Below, one piece after another: positions 8,502 to 17,046 of a stretch of DNA of 55,898 bases. The notes beneath the pieces were generated by a model. The model saw nothing but the letters and a program-made list of their open reading frames with translations. It had not been told where the DNA came from and searched no databases. The first letter of the stretch is position 1. Each line of letters begins with the position of its first letter. This stretch comes from Opitutus sp. Its GTDB lineage: Bacteria > Verrucomicrobiota > Verrucomicrobiia > Opitutales > Opitutaceae. The stretch spans positions 1 through 55,898 of the forward strand of contig JANYAM010000243.1 in NCBI GenBank assembly GCA_025361365.1, in the 5' to 3' direction. The position numbers and the translations under genes are program-made.

Positions 8502-9065
8502 GTGGCCACACCCCTGAAGCACGACGCCAAAGCGATCAGCCAAGCCATCGAGCGCGTTGCTTCCGCCATTGCCAGCCGCCACGCCCAGACCGACCGCCTC
8601 CTCCTGCTCGGCATCGCCAATGGTGGCATCGTCCTCGCCGCGCGCCTCGCCGACCGCCTGAAAAAGGCCGGCCTCCAGCCCGGCACCGGCACCATCGACA
8701 TTTCGTTTCACCGCGACGACATCGGCCGCAACCCGATCCCGAAGGAATTCTCGCCGACCATCATCCCCCACGACGTCAACGGCGCGACCGTGATCCTCGT
8801 GGACGATGTCCTCTACTCCGGCCGCACCTTGAAGGCCGCGCTCGACGAACTCTTCGACCACGGTCGCCCCACCCGCGTCGAGCTCGCCGTCCTCGTCGAC
8901 CGCGGCGGCCGCCGGCTGCCGGTTGCCGCCGAATACATCGGCCTGACCATCACCGCCACCGAGACCCAGAAGGTCGTGGTCACGCTCGACGCCAAGCTTC
9001 CCGCCGCCGACTCCGTCGCGGTCCTGCCCGCCAAATCCCAACCTTCCCGTGCCCTGGCATCGTAA
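8502..9065 (+). CDS. pyrR: PyrR: pyrimidine operon regulator / uracil phosphoribosyltransferase
   Basis: A 187-aa phosphoribosyltransferase-fold protein with the PRPP-binding loop [13 protein letters not shown], the upstream substrate segment [14 protein letters not shown], and a C-terminal [10 protein letters not shown] strand, all typical of PyrR. In other bacteria PyrR binds UMP and pyr mRNA to attenuate transcription, and many homologues also make UMP from uracil and PRPP. The reading frame stays open to 8367, but the upstream part encodes repeat-derived sequence; I chose GTG 8502, which gives the usual length. The 3' end overlaps pyrB by 17 nt, so they are translationally linked. I could not identify a PyrR-binding hairpin. 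Confidence 0.87.
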   Translation: MATPLKHDAKAISQAIERVASAIASRHAQTDRLLLLGIANGGIVLAARLADRLKKAGLQPGTGTIDISFHRDDIGRNPIPKEFSPTIIPHDVNGATVILVDDVLYSGRTLKAALDELFDHGRPTRVELAVLVDRGGRRLPVAAEYIGLTITATETQKVVVTLDAKLPAADSVAVLPAKSQPSRALAS

Positions 9066-9996
9066 ACATTTTCTCACCATCGAGGAGCTCAGCTGCGCCG
9101 AAATCGAGCAGGTGCTCGCCACCGCCGGCGCGTTCCGCCGCATCCTCGACCGCAAGGTCAGGAAGGTCCCCGCTCTCCGCGGCAAGACCATCGTCAACCT
9201 CTTCCTCGAGCCGAGCACCCGCACCCGCATCTCCTTCGAGATGGCCGCCAAGCTTCTCAGCGCCGACGTCATCTCCTTCGACGCCGCCTCCTCGAGCACG
9301 ACCAAGGGCGAGACCCTCCGCGACACCGCGCAAAACATCCAGGCGCTCAACGCCGACATGATTGTCCTGCGCCACTCGGCCAGCGGCTCCCCGCTCTACC
9401 TCAGTCGGGTCCTCGGCATTCCGGTCGTCAACGCCGGTGACGGCGCCCACGAACACCCGACGCAGGCTCTCCTCGACGTCTTCACGATGCGCGAAAAGCT
9501 CGGCAACCTGAAGGGCCGCAAGGTAGTCATCCTCGGCGACATTCTCTTCAGCCGCGTCGCCCGCTCCAACATCCACGCCCTAACCAAGCTCGGCGCCGAT
9601 GTCACGATCGTCGGCCCGTCCACCCTCGTGCCGCACTGGTTCGAATCGCTCGGGGTGAAGGTCTCGCACAATCTCCGCTCCGCCCTCGCCGACGCCGACG
9701 TCGTCATGCTGCTCCGCATCCAGCACGAGCGCCAGGCCGCCGGCCATTTCCCGTCCGTCGGGGAATACACCAGCATGTTCGGCCTTAACAAGACCCGCGC
9801 CGAGTGGATCAAGCCCGACGCGATTATCATGCACCCCGGGCCGATCAACCGCGGCGTCGAGATCGACAGCGACCTCGCCGACTCGCCGCGCAGCGTCATC
9901 CTGCAGCAGGTGACCAACGGCATCGCCGTCCGCATGGCCGTCCTCTACCTCTGCGCCGGCGGCCAACCGGAGGCGGTCAACGTGCCGTTGACCTGA
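9049..9996 (+). CDS. pyrB: Aspartate carbamoyltransferase catalytic chain
   Basis: A 315-aa enzyme that joins carbamoyl phosphate to aspartate in the second step of UMP synthesis. The carbamoyl-phosphate motif [13 protein letters not shown] is at about residues 50-62, the loop SSSTTKGET contributes the Ser/Lys pair, and HPTQALLD lies in the substrate-contact region; [12 protein letters not shown] near the C-terminus is typical of ATCase rather than ornithine transcarbamylase. It starts at a GTG inside the pyrR 3' end. No regulatory pyrI is nearby. Pathway partners pyrR and pyrC flank it. Confidence 0.95.
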   Translation: MPWHRKHFLTIEELSCAEIEQVLATAGAFRRILDRKVRKVPALRGKTIVNLFLEPSTRTRISFEMAAKLLSADVISFDAASSSTTKGETLRDTAQNIQALNADMIVLRHSASGSPLYLSRVLGIPVVNAGDGAHEHPTQALLDVFTMREKLGNLKGRKVVILGDILFSRVARSNIHALTKLGADVTIVGPSTLVPHWFESLGVKVSHNLRSALADADVVMLLRIQHERQAAGHFPSVGEYTSMFGLNKTRAEWIKPDAIIMHPGPINRGVEIDSDLADSPRSVILQQVTNGIAVRMAVLYLCAGGQPEAVNVPLT

Positions 9997-10120
9997 AAAC
10001 TCCAAACTTCCAGAGCGCCAAACGCCAAAGAAATTCCAAATCCAGAAAATGACTTCCCGTGCCCCACTTTTTGAACCTTCCCGGCTTTATTTGGCCTTTG
10101 GAGTTTGGCCTTTGGAGTTT
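9997..10120. repeat. Inverted repeat between pyrB and pyrC (AAACTCCAAA type)
   Basis: AAACTCCAAA at 9997-10006 pairs with TTTGGAGTTT at 10111-10120. The right side has two tandem copies of a 14-nt unit, TTTGGCCTTTGGAG. The element starts right after the pyrB stop and ends 5 nt before the pyrC ATG, with no ORF inside. Confidence 0.75.
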
Positions 10121-10125
10121 CCCAC

Positions 10126-11412
10126 ATGAGCGCCGTAGTCATCAAAGGCGGAAGAGTCATTGATCCCGCCACCAAGCGGGACAAGGTCGGCGACGTCTTC
10201 ATCGCCGATGGCAAGATCGCGGCCAGCCTTACCACCGCACAGAAAAAGTCTGCCAAGGTCATCGACGCCAAGGGCCTCATCGTGTGTCCCGGCCTCGTCG
10301 ACATCCACGTCCACTTCCGCGAGCCGGGCCAGACCCACAAAGAAACCATCCTCACCGGTTCGCAGGCGGCGGCCGCCGGCGGTTTCACGACTGTGGTCTG
10401 CATGCCGAACACCTCGCCGGTCGCCGACAACGCGGGCACCATCGAGCTGATCAACAACGCCGCGCGCAAAGCCGCCGTCCACGTTTACCCGACCGGCTGC
10501 ATCACCGTCGGCATGAAGGGCCAGCAGCTCGCGCCGCACGGCTCGCTCAAGAAGGCCGGCGTCGTGGCCATCACCGACGACGGCCTGTGCGTCGAGAGCA
10601 ACCAGCTCATGCGCAACGCCGTCGAATACGCGAAGATGTTCGACCTGCCCGTGCTCGACCACTGCCAGGACGAGTCACTGACCAAGGGCGCCGTCATGAA
10701 CGAGGGCACCGTCTCGACCCGCCTCGGCCTCAAGGGCTGGCCGCACGCCGCCGAGGACATCATCGTCGCGCGCAACATCATCCTCTCCGCCTACTCCGGC
10801 GCCCACATCCACATGCAGCACATTAGCTCGGCCATGTCGGTCGGGCTCATGCGCCAGGCGAAGAAGGACGGCATCAATGTCACCGCCGAGGCCACGCCGC
10901 ACCACATCGCGCTGACCGAGGAGTCGCTCGGCACCTACGACACCAACTTCAAGATGAACCCGCCGCTGCGCACCGAGCAGGACCGCAAGGCGATCATCGC
11001 CGGCCTGCGCGACGGCACGCTCGACTGCATCGGCACCGACCACGCCCCGCACGCGCCGGATGAGAAGGACAAGGAATTCGACTTCGCGCCCAACGGCATC
11101 ACCGGCCTCGAGACCGCCCTGTCCGTTTGTCTCGACGTCCTCGTCCGGAAAAACAAATTCAAGCTCCCCTTCGTCATCGACCTGATGACGCGCCGCGCCG
11201 CCAACCTGCTCAAGCTCCCCGCCGGCACCCTCGCGGAAGGCGCGCCGGCCGACGTCTGCCTCTTCGACCCGAACGAGACCTGGCTCTACGACGCCAAGCA
11301 AGGTTTCAGCAAGTCCCTGAACTCCCCCTGGTCCGGCCAGAAGCTGACCGGCCGGGTGAAAACGACGATCGTCTCGGGCCAAGTGGTCTTCGCCAATGGC
11401 AAGATGGTCTAG
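10126..11412 (+). CDS. pyrC: Dihydroorotase (class I)
   Basis: A 428-aa amidohydrolase that closes carbamoyl aspartate to dihydroorotate. The zinc motif DIHVHFREPG is at about residues 56-65, followed by TVVCMPNTSP; the later IHMQHISSA and EATPHHIAL segments carry further ligands, and GTDHAPH holds the catalytic Asp. The length and the FREPG motif place it in class I (Bacillus PyrC type). ATG 10126 gives the normal MSAVVIKGGRVIDP N-terminus. It belongs to the pyrR-pyrB-pyrC operon, although a 124-bp repeat element separates it from pyrB. Confidence 0.95.
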   Translation: MSAVVIKGGRVIDPATKRDKVGDVFIADGKIAASLTTAQKKSAKVIDAKGLIVCPGLVDIHVHFREPGQTHKETILTGSQAAAAGGFTTVVCMPNTSPVADNAGTIELINNAARKAAVHVYPTGCITVGMKGQQLAPHGSLKKAGVVAITDDGLCVESNQLMRNAVEYAKMFDLPVLDHCQDESLTKGAVMNEGTVSTRLGLKGWPHAAEDIIVARNIILSAYSGAHIHMQHISSAMSVGLMRQAKKDGINVTAEATPHHIALTEESLGTYDTNFKMNPPLRTEQDRKAIIAGLRDGTLDCIGTDHAPHAPDEKDKEFDFAPNGITGLETALSVCLDVLVRKNKFKLPFVIDLMTRRAANLLKLPAGTLAEGAPADVCLFDPNETWLYDAKQGFSKSLNSPWSGQKLTGRVKTTIVSGQVVFANGKMV

Positions 11413-11441
11413 CCAGCCCGCCCGCTAAATCGTTCGGCAAA

Positions 11442-11918
11442 GTGGAAGACCGTGTGTCAATCCGTCCTGTTGAGACTGCCGATCTCCCGACCTTCTTCGT
11501 TCATCAGCTCGATCCCGAGGCCACCAAGCTCGCCGCATTCCCATCGCGGGATCAAGATGCGTTTTTCACCCATTGGACCACCAATATCCTCGGTAATCCC
11601 GCAGCCATAAGCCGCACCATTCTCGCGGGCGACCACATTGCCGGAAACATTGGCGCCTGGACCGATGCCGCCTCCAACGACCGACTCATCTGCTATTGGA
11701 TCGGTCGGGAGTTTTGGGGCCGAGGTATCGCCTCTGCGGCGATGTCGCAGTTCCTTCGCTTCGAGTCGACGCGGCCACTTAGTGCCCGCGTCGCTAAGCA
11801 CAATCTCGGTTCCATTCGCGTGCTCGAGAAAGCAGGGTTCGCTCGCGCTGGCGAAGATGCGTTTTCCTTACCGAACGGTGCCCGCGTGGAAGAGTTGATC
11901 TATTTTCTCGTCACTTGA
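11442..11918 (+). CDS. GNAT-family N-acetyltransferase
   Basis: A 158-aa protein of the GNAT fold. It begins with the strand IRPVETADLP, has the acetyl-CoA loop region YWIGREFWGRGIAS (a variant of the Q/RxxGxG/A motif) near residue 90, and ends with ARVAKHNLGSIRVLEKAGF, the pattern typical of RimJ/YdaF-like acetyltransferases. The start is probably GTG 11442 (or GTG 11454); no ATG precedes the conserved N-terminus in frame. It lies 29 nt after pyrC and may be read through from it. Substrate unknown. Confidence 0.82.
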   Translation: MEDRVSIRPVETADLPTFFVHQLDPEATKLAAFPSRDQDAFFTHWTTNILGNPAAISRTILAGDHIAGNIGAWTDAASNDRLICYWIGREFWGRGIASAAMSQFLRFESTRPLSARVAKHNLGSIRVLEKAGFARAGEDAFSLPNGARVEELIYFLVT

Positions 11919-12213
11919 CCCCATCATGGACAAGGAACGCTGCGATTCCACCCGGTCAAAATATGGTTTCGCCCGCCCACCCCGACCGTCGTCGGGATTT
12001 TCCCCGATGATGATCGAGTCGCGGCGCGCCGCCGGCCGGCCGGCCGCTGCGAGACCTGGTTCCCACGTGTCTCGATCAGCCCGGCGCCAAAAGGGGGCAA
12101 GGCGCAAGATGCGTTATCCCCTAACGCGCCGCGCGGCGGATTAAGGATAATCCGCCCTACCCGCTTTCAGGTTGGTTTTTGCCGGGGAGCCGGCCAAGGA
12201 TGACGGTGCCTCC
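11919..12213. other. Intergenic region with a hairpin, no gene seen
   Basis: About 295 nt without a convincing gene. Short ORFs here have no family features. It contains GGCGGATT (12135-12142) and AATCCGCC (12149-12156) around a 6-nt loop, and the string AATCCGCCCTACCC, which also occurs just after the repeat at 4389-4468. Confidence 0.5.
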
Positions 12214-13080
12214 ATGCCCACCGAGCCCGCCCAGCTAGCCCTCGCCCTCTTTGAAGTCTGCTTGCTGCTGGCCGGCGCGGGGCTGGTGCTCTGGGTTGTT
12301 TTCAATCGCGCGGCCCGCACTCGCTGGCTCGGCACCAACGCACTGCCGTCCGACCCGTTCGCTCCGGAGGCTTTCATTCTCATGGGCGTCCTGATCTTCC
12401 TGACCGGCTTCGCATGCCAGGCAGTGGCGCAACTCTCCTTGGGCGCCGTGATCGCCCAAGCCCGCGATCGCCAGGGCCTCACCCTCGTCGCCTACAGCGT
12501 GGCCAACTACGCCGGTGCCTTCGTGGCGTGGCGCTTCATGTTTCCCTCGCTGCGCCGGAGCTGGCTGGCCGCGCCGATGGAAGCAAGTGCGCCGGTGCCC
12601 GCGTTGCCCTGGTCCAAGGCATTGCGCTACGGCGCCGCCACCCTGCTGATCGCCCTGCCCTTGCTCAGCGTGATCAGCCTGGCTTGGAAATTTGTCGTCG
12701 ACCAGTTGAACCTGCCGGACGTGCCCCAGGACGTCATCGCGATTTTCACCAGCACGCGTTCGCCTCTCGTCGTTATCGGGATGCTGCTGGTCGCCTGCGT
12801 CTTGGCGCCGATCTACGAGGAGATGATCTTCCGCGCCGGGATTTATCGCTTCTGCCGGCAGAAACTCGGCCGCGGCTGGGCGATGCTGATCAGCGGCGTC
12901 TGCTTCGGCGCGCTGCACGCCAACTGGGCGGGCTTCGTGCCGCTCGCCATGCTGGGCATGGGCCTGGCCCTGGTCTACGAAGCCACTGGCTCCATCCGCG
13001 GGCCGATCATCGCCCATGGCCTGTTCAACCTGAACACCGTGCTCATCCTGCTCTCCGGCCTGAAGGATATCGCATCATGA
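12214..13080 (+). CDS. CPBP-family intramembrane metalloprotease (Rce1/Abi-like)
   Basis: A 288-aa integral membrane protein with about eight hydrophobic segments. The CPBP signature is complete: EEMIFRAGIYR (EExxxR), FGALHANW (FxxxH) and IIAHGLFNLN (HxxxN/B), the residues thought to form the metal site of Rce1-type CAAX proteases. In bacteria these proteins act in peptide processing, bacteriocin immunity or unknown roles. Here the TGA overlaps the thiL ATG in an ATGA arrangement, so expression is coupled to thiL, a link I cannot explain. The start ATG 12214 is preferred over an upstream in-frame codon that would add a non-hydrophobic stretch. Confidence 0.87.
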   Translation: MPTEPAQLALALFEVCLLLAGAGLVLWVVFNRAARTRWLGTNALPSDPFAPEAFILMGVLIFLTGFACQAVAQLSLGAVIAQARDRQGLTLVAYSVANYAGAFVAWRFMFPSLRRSWLAAPMEASAPVPALPWSKALRYGAATLLIALPLLSVISLAWKFVVDQLNLPDVPQDVIAIFTSTRSPLVVIGMLLVACVLAPIYEEMIFRAGIYRFCRQKLGRGWAMLISGVCFGALHANWAGFVPLAMLGMGLALVYEATGSIRGPIIAHGLFNLNTVLILLSGLKDIAS

Positions 13081-14030
13081 CACCCTTCACCGCGCACCGC
13101 CAGCAATCCGTGGCCGCCCAAGGCGAGCGGCGCCTGATTGCCGGGATCCGCTCGTGGCTGGGCCGGGCATCGCCCGCCGCGCCGTTCGGCATCGGTGACG
13201 ACTGCGCGGTCATTCCGCCGACCAAGCATCATCAACTGGTCACCACCGACCCGGTCATTTGGGGCCAGCACTTCGACGCCACCGTGCCGGTGCGCGCGGC
13301 AGGCGCCAAACTCCTCAAGCGTAACCTGAGCGACATCGCCGCCATGGGTGGGCGGCCGGTCGCGGCCGTCGTATCGCTGGCCCTGGCGCCGGACACCAGC
13401 GTGGCCTGGCTGCGCGATTTCTACCGCGGGCTCGCCGCGTGCGCCCTGCAGTATCGCGTCAAGATTGTCGGCGGCGACATCACGCAGGGGCCGAAAGGTT
13501 TCTTCGGAGCATTTCTCACGCTGCATGGCGAATCAACCGGCCGGCGGATCGTCACGCGCCGCGGCGCGCGCGCCGGGGACGCCATCTATGTCACCGGTTC
13601 GCTCGGTGGCAGCCTACTCGGGCACCACTACCAGTTCAGCCCACGCCTCGCCGAGGGCGCGTGGCTGGCCGGCCGCGCGGAAGTCCGCGCCATGATGGAT
13701 GTGAGCGATGGCCTGGCCAAGGATCTCGATTCACTGACGCCCACCGGACTGGTGCCGGCGCTGGGAGCCAGTGCGATCCCCGTCAGTCCCGCCGCGCGGC
13801 GTCGCGCCCGCACCACGAGGAAAATCCCGCTGGCCCACGCGCTGGGTGATGGCGAGGACTACGAGCTGTTGATTGTCGTCCGGGCCGGAGCCGCGCAATT
13901 CGAGCGCGACTGGCGGAAGCGCTTCCCGAGTTTGAGGATTTCCCGCCTCGGCCGCTTCGTGCGGAAAAATCAACTCCCCGCCGGCGCGCTGCGTCTGGCG
14001 GACTATCACGGCTATGAGCACCTGCAGTGA
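13077..14030 (+). CDS. thiL: Thiamine-monophosphate kinase
   Basis: A 317-aa ATP-dependent kinase that turns thiamine phosphate into thiamine diphosphate, the active cofactor. Family features in order are FGIGDDCAVI (N-terminal metal-binding Asp pair), TTDPVIWGQHFD, NLSDIAAMGGRP, VGGDITQGP, and MMDVSDGLAKDL with LGDGEDYELL near the C-terminus. The ATG overlaps the stop of the upstream CPBP protease by 4 nt. I looked for a TPP riboswitch upstream and saw none, as expected for an internal operon gene. Confidence 0.93.
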   Translation: MTPFTAHRQQSVAAQGERRLIAGIRSWLGRASPAAPFGIGDDCAVIPPTKHHQLVTTDPVIWGQHFDATVPVRAAGAKLLKRNLSDIAAMGGRPVAAVVSLALAPDTSVAWLRDFYRGLAACALQYRVKIVGGDITQGPKGFFGAFLTLHGESTGRRIVTRRGARAGDAIYVTGSLGGSLLGHHYQFSPRLAEGAWLAGRAEVRAMMDVSDGLAKDLDSLTPTGLVPALGASAIPVSPAARRRARTTRKIPLAHALGDGEDYELLIVVRAGAAQFERDWRKRFPSLRISRLGRFVRKNQLPAGALRLADYHGYEHLQ

Positions 14031-14051
14031 TCGACCAAGACATTTTATGGC

Positions 14052-14148
14052 CACAAAGAGGCGCAAAAATGATTCTTACCTGGTGCCGGAAATATTCCGC
14101 GCGCCTTTAGCGTCATGTTTGCCCTCGTCTTCTTTGTGCCTTTTTGTG
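14052..14148. repeat. Empty iteron inverted repeat before tsaE
   Basis: The left arm has CACAAAG (14052) and CGCAAAA (14062), the right arm CTTTGTG (14132) and TTTTGTG (14142); both have 3-nt spacers (period 10). The extended ends TGGCCACAAAG and CTTTTTGTGGCCA mirror each other. The 60-nt centre holds no ORF. Confidence 0.75.
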
Positions 14149-14176
14149 GCCAAACCTCCTGCCTTGTCCGGGCTTC

Positions 14177-14611
14177 ATGACCATTGTTGAAAAACTCAAG
14201 GCTGGCATCACGACCGAATTGGCCGAGCAGACCCGGGCCCTCGCGGCTGAGCTGGCGGCAGCGCTGCCGGCTGACACCACGCTGGCGCTGCATGGTGACA
14301 TGGGCGTGGGCAAGACGACCTTTGTGCAGGGCCTGGCCTCGGGCCTCGGCGTGCACGAACACGTGACGAGCCCGACCTTCGCCATCTATTCGGTCTACCA
14401 AGGCACGACGAAAAAACTCCTCCACCTCGACGCCTACCGCCTGGAGAAGGAAGCGCAGATTGAGTCGCTGTTGCTCGATGAGTTTCTCGTCAGCCCCTAT
14501 GTGCTCGCCGTCGAGTGGCCGGAGAAGACCGGCGCGTGGCTACCGAAAGATGCATGGCACCTGACGCTGTCGATCGTCGACGGCGACCAGCATCGGATAA
14601 GGCTGCGGTAG
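14177..14611 (+). CDS. tsaE: tRNA threonylcarbamoyladenosine biosynthesis ATPase TsaE
   Basis: A 144-aa ATPase required, with TsaB and TsaD, for the t6A37 modification of ANN-decoding tRNAs. It has Walker A GDMGVGKTTFVQG, the TSPTFAIYSVYQG switch segment, HLDAYRLE (Walker B-like) and AVEWPEK. Length is normal. The TAG stop is also the first three bases of the TAGGGTCGCC repeat, so the present C-terminus (HRIRLR) may have been set by insertion of that element. tsaB and tsaD are not in this window. Confidence 0.93.
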   Translation: MTIVEKLKAGITTELAEQTRALAAELAAALPADTTLALHGDMGVGKTTFVQGLASGLGVHEHVTSPTFAIYSVYQGTTKKLLHLDAYRLEKEAQIESLLLDEFLVSPYVLAVEWPEKTGAWLPKDAWHLTLSIVDGDQHRIRLR

Positions 14612-14691
14612 GGTCGCCGCTTGCGGCGGACCACGAGCGGAAGCGAACCTCGAAAGCGCAACGCGGTCCGCCGACAAGCGGCGACCCTACA
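14609..14691. repeat. TGTAGGGTCGCC palindromic element (copy 2)
   Basis: TAGGGTCGCCGCTTGCGG at the left is mirrored by CCGACAAGCGGCGACCCTA at the right. It supplies the tsaE stop codon and fills the convergent gap up to the terminator of the next minus-strand gene. Confidence 0.9.
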
Positions 14692-14718
14692 AAAAAGCCC
14701 GCTCTTGCGAGCGGGCTT
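14691..14718 (-). terminator. Rho-independent terminator of the 640-aa gene
   Basis: On the minus strand AAGCCCGCTC-GCAA-GAGCGGGCTT is a 10-bp stem with a GCAA tetraloop, followed by a T run. It begins 7 nt after the stop codon of the gene at 14725-16647. Confidence 0.9.
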
Positions 14719-14724
14719 GGAAGA

Positions 14725-16647
14725 TCAGGCTTGGGCTTCGGGCTTGGGCTCCTCGGCCAGCACCGGGGCCGCAGCTTCCGGCACCGGCATGGCAGGGACC
14801 GTTTCAACCGCTTCCGGCGCAGGAGCCGGTTTCGCCTCGGCCGCGACGGCCGGAGGCGCATCGGGGAAGTCCACCGGGTCGTGCTCGTCCTCGCCGGCCT
14901 CGGCCTTCTTAGCCTGCTGCGGCGCCATCGGCGGCGGAGCGAAGAGCTTGCCGTCGGAGAACTCGGTCACGTAACCCTCCATGACGAGCCAGCGGAGATC
15001 GTTGCTCATCTTGCGAAGCTTCTCGGCCTGCTCGGGCGCCAGCGCGGCGAACGGGGCCTGCGAAGGCGTGGCACCCTCGACGGGCGCCGTGATCGGGGCA
15101 GCCACGGGAATCTCGATGCTGAGGAAGTTCTTCGGGAGATCCTTCACGTGCACCATCGGGTTCTTCTCGATGAAGTCGATGAGCGCCGAGATCGTCTCGG
15201 AGAACACCTGGCCCGGGACGCGGAAGCGACGCTTGACGGCGCACACATAGGAGACGCCGCGCGAGCCCTTCTTGAAGATCGTGAAACCCTCGCGGCGCAG
15301 GCGGCCGCGGAGCGCGTTGGCAGTGTCGAGCGGGAAGCGGCGCTGGCGTTCCACGTGGCCCTCGAGGGCGTGGCGGATTTCGCCCGGCGGCAGTTTCTCG
15401 ATGAGTTTGCCGTGGAAACGGACGCTGTCGACGGCGCGGACGACCCTGTCGCGGGCGTTGGCCAGCAGGTGCAGGCGGGCATCCTCGATGTTGTCGAAGC
15501 TGATGCCCGCCGGCGCGGTCGGAGCCGCCGCCGGGGTCTCGGCGGCCGGGACAGGAGCCGGGGCTTCCGTCGCGGGAGTCTCGGGAACCGGAGTCTCAGA
15601 GACGGATTCGGCGAGAGCCGGAGCCGCGGCGACATCCATCGGAGGCGTGGTAGCGCTCTTGGCCACCGGCGGCTTCCAAGTGTAGCGCGTGGCCTTCTTC
15701 ATCTTCTCCAGCCAGGCGGCGGCAACCTCGGGCTCGCGCACCGAGATGATGCTCTCGCGAAAGCGCTCAAACGGCATGCGGCCGAGCTTGGCGGCGTGGT
15801 GCTGTTGCAGGATCTGCTGGTAGCGATGATAATTCGGCGGCCCGAGCAGTTCGCCCGTGATGCCGCACTTGTTGATGATCGGGAAGTTCCCCTTCGGGGC
15901 CTCGATCTCGACGTCCTGCATCTCGAAGAAAGCACCGAGGTTGTTGCCCAGCACGTGCTGGATGGCGGCGTCCTCGGTGTCGAACGGCAGGTGGTCGGGC
16001 AGCGACATGAACACCGGCGCCGGCTTGGCGGGTGCGGCGCCCTCGGCCTGCGGCGGCCGGGCGCGCTGGACGACGATCACGAAGCGGTCGTTCTTCTCGA
16101 GGACGGCCTTGGTGATTTCGAAGAGCTGGTAAGTGCGGCAGGAGGCACGCACGGCCTTCACCATCGCGGCGAAGCCGGTGTCCTCGGGATAGCAGGTCGC
16201 CACGAAATACGGGCTGATATACGGGGCGCGGTCGAACTGCTGGCCGCCGCCTTCGAAGCGCTCGCCACCGCCACCGCCGCCGCCGCCGCCGCGGAAATCG
16301 CGGCGCGGGCCACCGGGGCCGCGGTCAAAACGTCCACCGCCACCGCCGGGTTGCTGCTGACCCTCGCGGGCAGGAGCGCCCGGGGCCGGGCCGGGACCGC
16401 CCGGACCACCGGGACCGGCCGGCTTGCGGAAGGCGCGACGGTCGCGCGCCGGTGCGCCATGCCCACCGCCGTCATCGCGACGGGGAGGCCGGTCGCCGCG
16501 GTCGAAATCGCGTTCGCGACGGCCGCCGGGGGATACCGGCTTCACCTCGGTCCATTGGGTGCCGAAGTTAAAGGTCTGCAACTGAGAGAGGTCGATTTTG
16601 TTCAACCCCTGCTCGTTGGGTTCGGAGGCAGGCTTGGAGTCGTCCAT
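14725..16647 (-). CDS. Conserved protein of unknown function with Arg/Gly-rich N-terminus
   Basis: A 640-aa protein I cannot assign to a named family. Residues 1-35 are ordinary; 40-135 are Arg/Gly/Pro/Asp-rich with repeated RRDD-, GGRFDRGPGG- and FRGGGGGGGG-like runs, resembling RNA-binding RGG segments. A folded part (about 135-350) starts YISPYFVATCYPEDTGFAAM and includes YQLFEITKAVLEKNDRFVIV and GLLGPPNYHRYQ-like text (ELLGPPNYHRYQ). A Pro/Ala linker (350-420) leads to a second folded part (420-560; LHLLANARDRVVRAVDSVRF, RRFRVPGQVFSETISALIDF), and an acidic Ala/Pro tail ends the protein. No signal peptide or membrane helix is seen. It is monocistronic, with its own terminator. RNA binding is inference. 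Confidence 0.85.
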   Translation of the reverse strand: MDDSKPASEPNEQGLNKIDLSQLQTFNFGTQWTEVKPVSPGGRRERDFDRGDRPPRRDDGGGHGAPARDRRAFRKPAGPGGPGGPGPAPGAPAREGQQQPGGGGGRFDRGPGGPRRDFRGGGGGGGGGERFEGGGQQFDRAPYISPYFVATCYPEDTGFAAMVKAVRASCRTYQLFEITKAVLEKNDRFVIVVQRARPPQAEGAAPAKPAPVFMSLPDHLPFDTEDAAIQHVLGNNLGAFFEMQDVEIEAPKGNFPIINKCGITGELLGPPNYHRYQQILQQHHAAKLGRMPFERFRESIISVREPEVAAAWLEKMKKATRYTWKPPVAKSATTPPMDVAAAPALAESVSETPVPETPATEAPAPVPAAETPAAAPTAPAGISFDNIEDARLHLLANARDRVVRAVDSVRFHGKLIEKLPPGEIRHALEGHVERQRRFPLDTANALRGRLRREGFTIFKKGSRGVSYVCAVKRRFRVPGQVFSETISALIDFIEKNPMVHVKDLPKNFLSIEIPVAAPITAPVEGATPSQAPFAALAPEQAEKLRKMSNDLRWLVMEGYVTEFSDGKLFAPPPMAPQQAKKAEAGEDEHDPVDFPDAPPAVAAEAKPAPAPEAVETVPAMPVPEAAAPVLAEEPKPEAQA

Positions 16648-16833
16648 GAAGGGCGGAAAAAACGGGCGTGGTTACCCGGTAAGTGTCGGAGGTGGGCTTG
16701 GTGTTCCGCGACGTCAGGTCGGGCGCGCGGTAAAGAGGCAGTTTGCCCTTAGAAGAAACCATGACGCAAGCGCATTTCGGGGCTTTACAAGCTTCGGGGG
16801 ATTTACCTAAGTCACCGCTCCTATCGTTGGAAC

Positions 16834-16918
16834 GCTCGGGTGGTGGAATTGGTAGACACACACGTTTGAGGTGCGTGTGCCGTAAGGCGTGCAGGTTCGA
16901 GTCCTGTCCCGAGCACCA
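16834..16918 (+). tRNA. tRNA-Leu (anticodon GAG)
   Basis: An 85-nt class II tRNA: acceptor GCTCGGG/CCCGAGC, discriminator A, encoded CCA, D-loop GAATTGGTAGAC, anticodon arm CACGT-TTGAGGT-GCGTG (anticodon GAG), a long variable arm, and T-arm CAGGTTCGAGTCCTG. A small GIY-YIG nuclease gene follows it. Confidence 0.95.
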
Positions 16919-16925
16919 ACCTTCG

Positions 16926-17025
16926 CTCTGCGGAGCTTCGGTTGGCGGGGCCAGCCCCCGACCGCAGAGTTACTTGCGCCCCGGAGCGGCGAAGGTTGCC
17001 GTCCGTAGGCTTGGCGAAGGACGGC
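16926..17025. repeat. Two palindromes between tRNA-Leu and the GIY-YIG gene
   Basis: CTCTGCGG (16926-16933) pairs with CCGCAGAG (16962-16969) around an inner GGGGCCAGCCCC-like hairpin. GCCGTCC (16998-17004) pairs with GGACGGC (17019-17025). The GIY-YIG start codon is 21 nt further on. I know similar palindromes near small GIY-YIG genes from memory only. Confidence 0.65.
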
Positions 17026-17046
17026 GTTTCATTTACGCAGTATCGT

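Noticed and set aside
6288-9359. Minus-strand open frame of 1023 aa beginning with DLTGLEPVTFSMSTKRSNQLS text
   Set aside because: It runs antisense to the kinase, pyrR and pyrB, has no domain, and its C-terminal text is the antisense translation of the tRNA-Val gene, a common false protein in databases.
11926-12144. 72-aa open frame after the GNAT gene
   Set aside because: Its text is Arg/Pro/Ala-rich without family features and it runs into a hairpin repeat; probably not coding.
13000-13080. Possible TPP riboswitch before thiL
   Set aside because: thiL starts inside the stop codon of the upstream gene, and the coding text there leaves no room for a conserved THI-box; none was seen.
14515-16752. 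745-aa plus-strand open frame antisense to the 640-aa gene
   Set aside because: Considered because the 640-aa gene is itself unknown. The minus-strand frame has a terminator right after its stop, a sensible fold-like composition in two parts and a normal start; the plus-strand frame is His/Arg/Gly/Leu-rich without such support.
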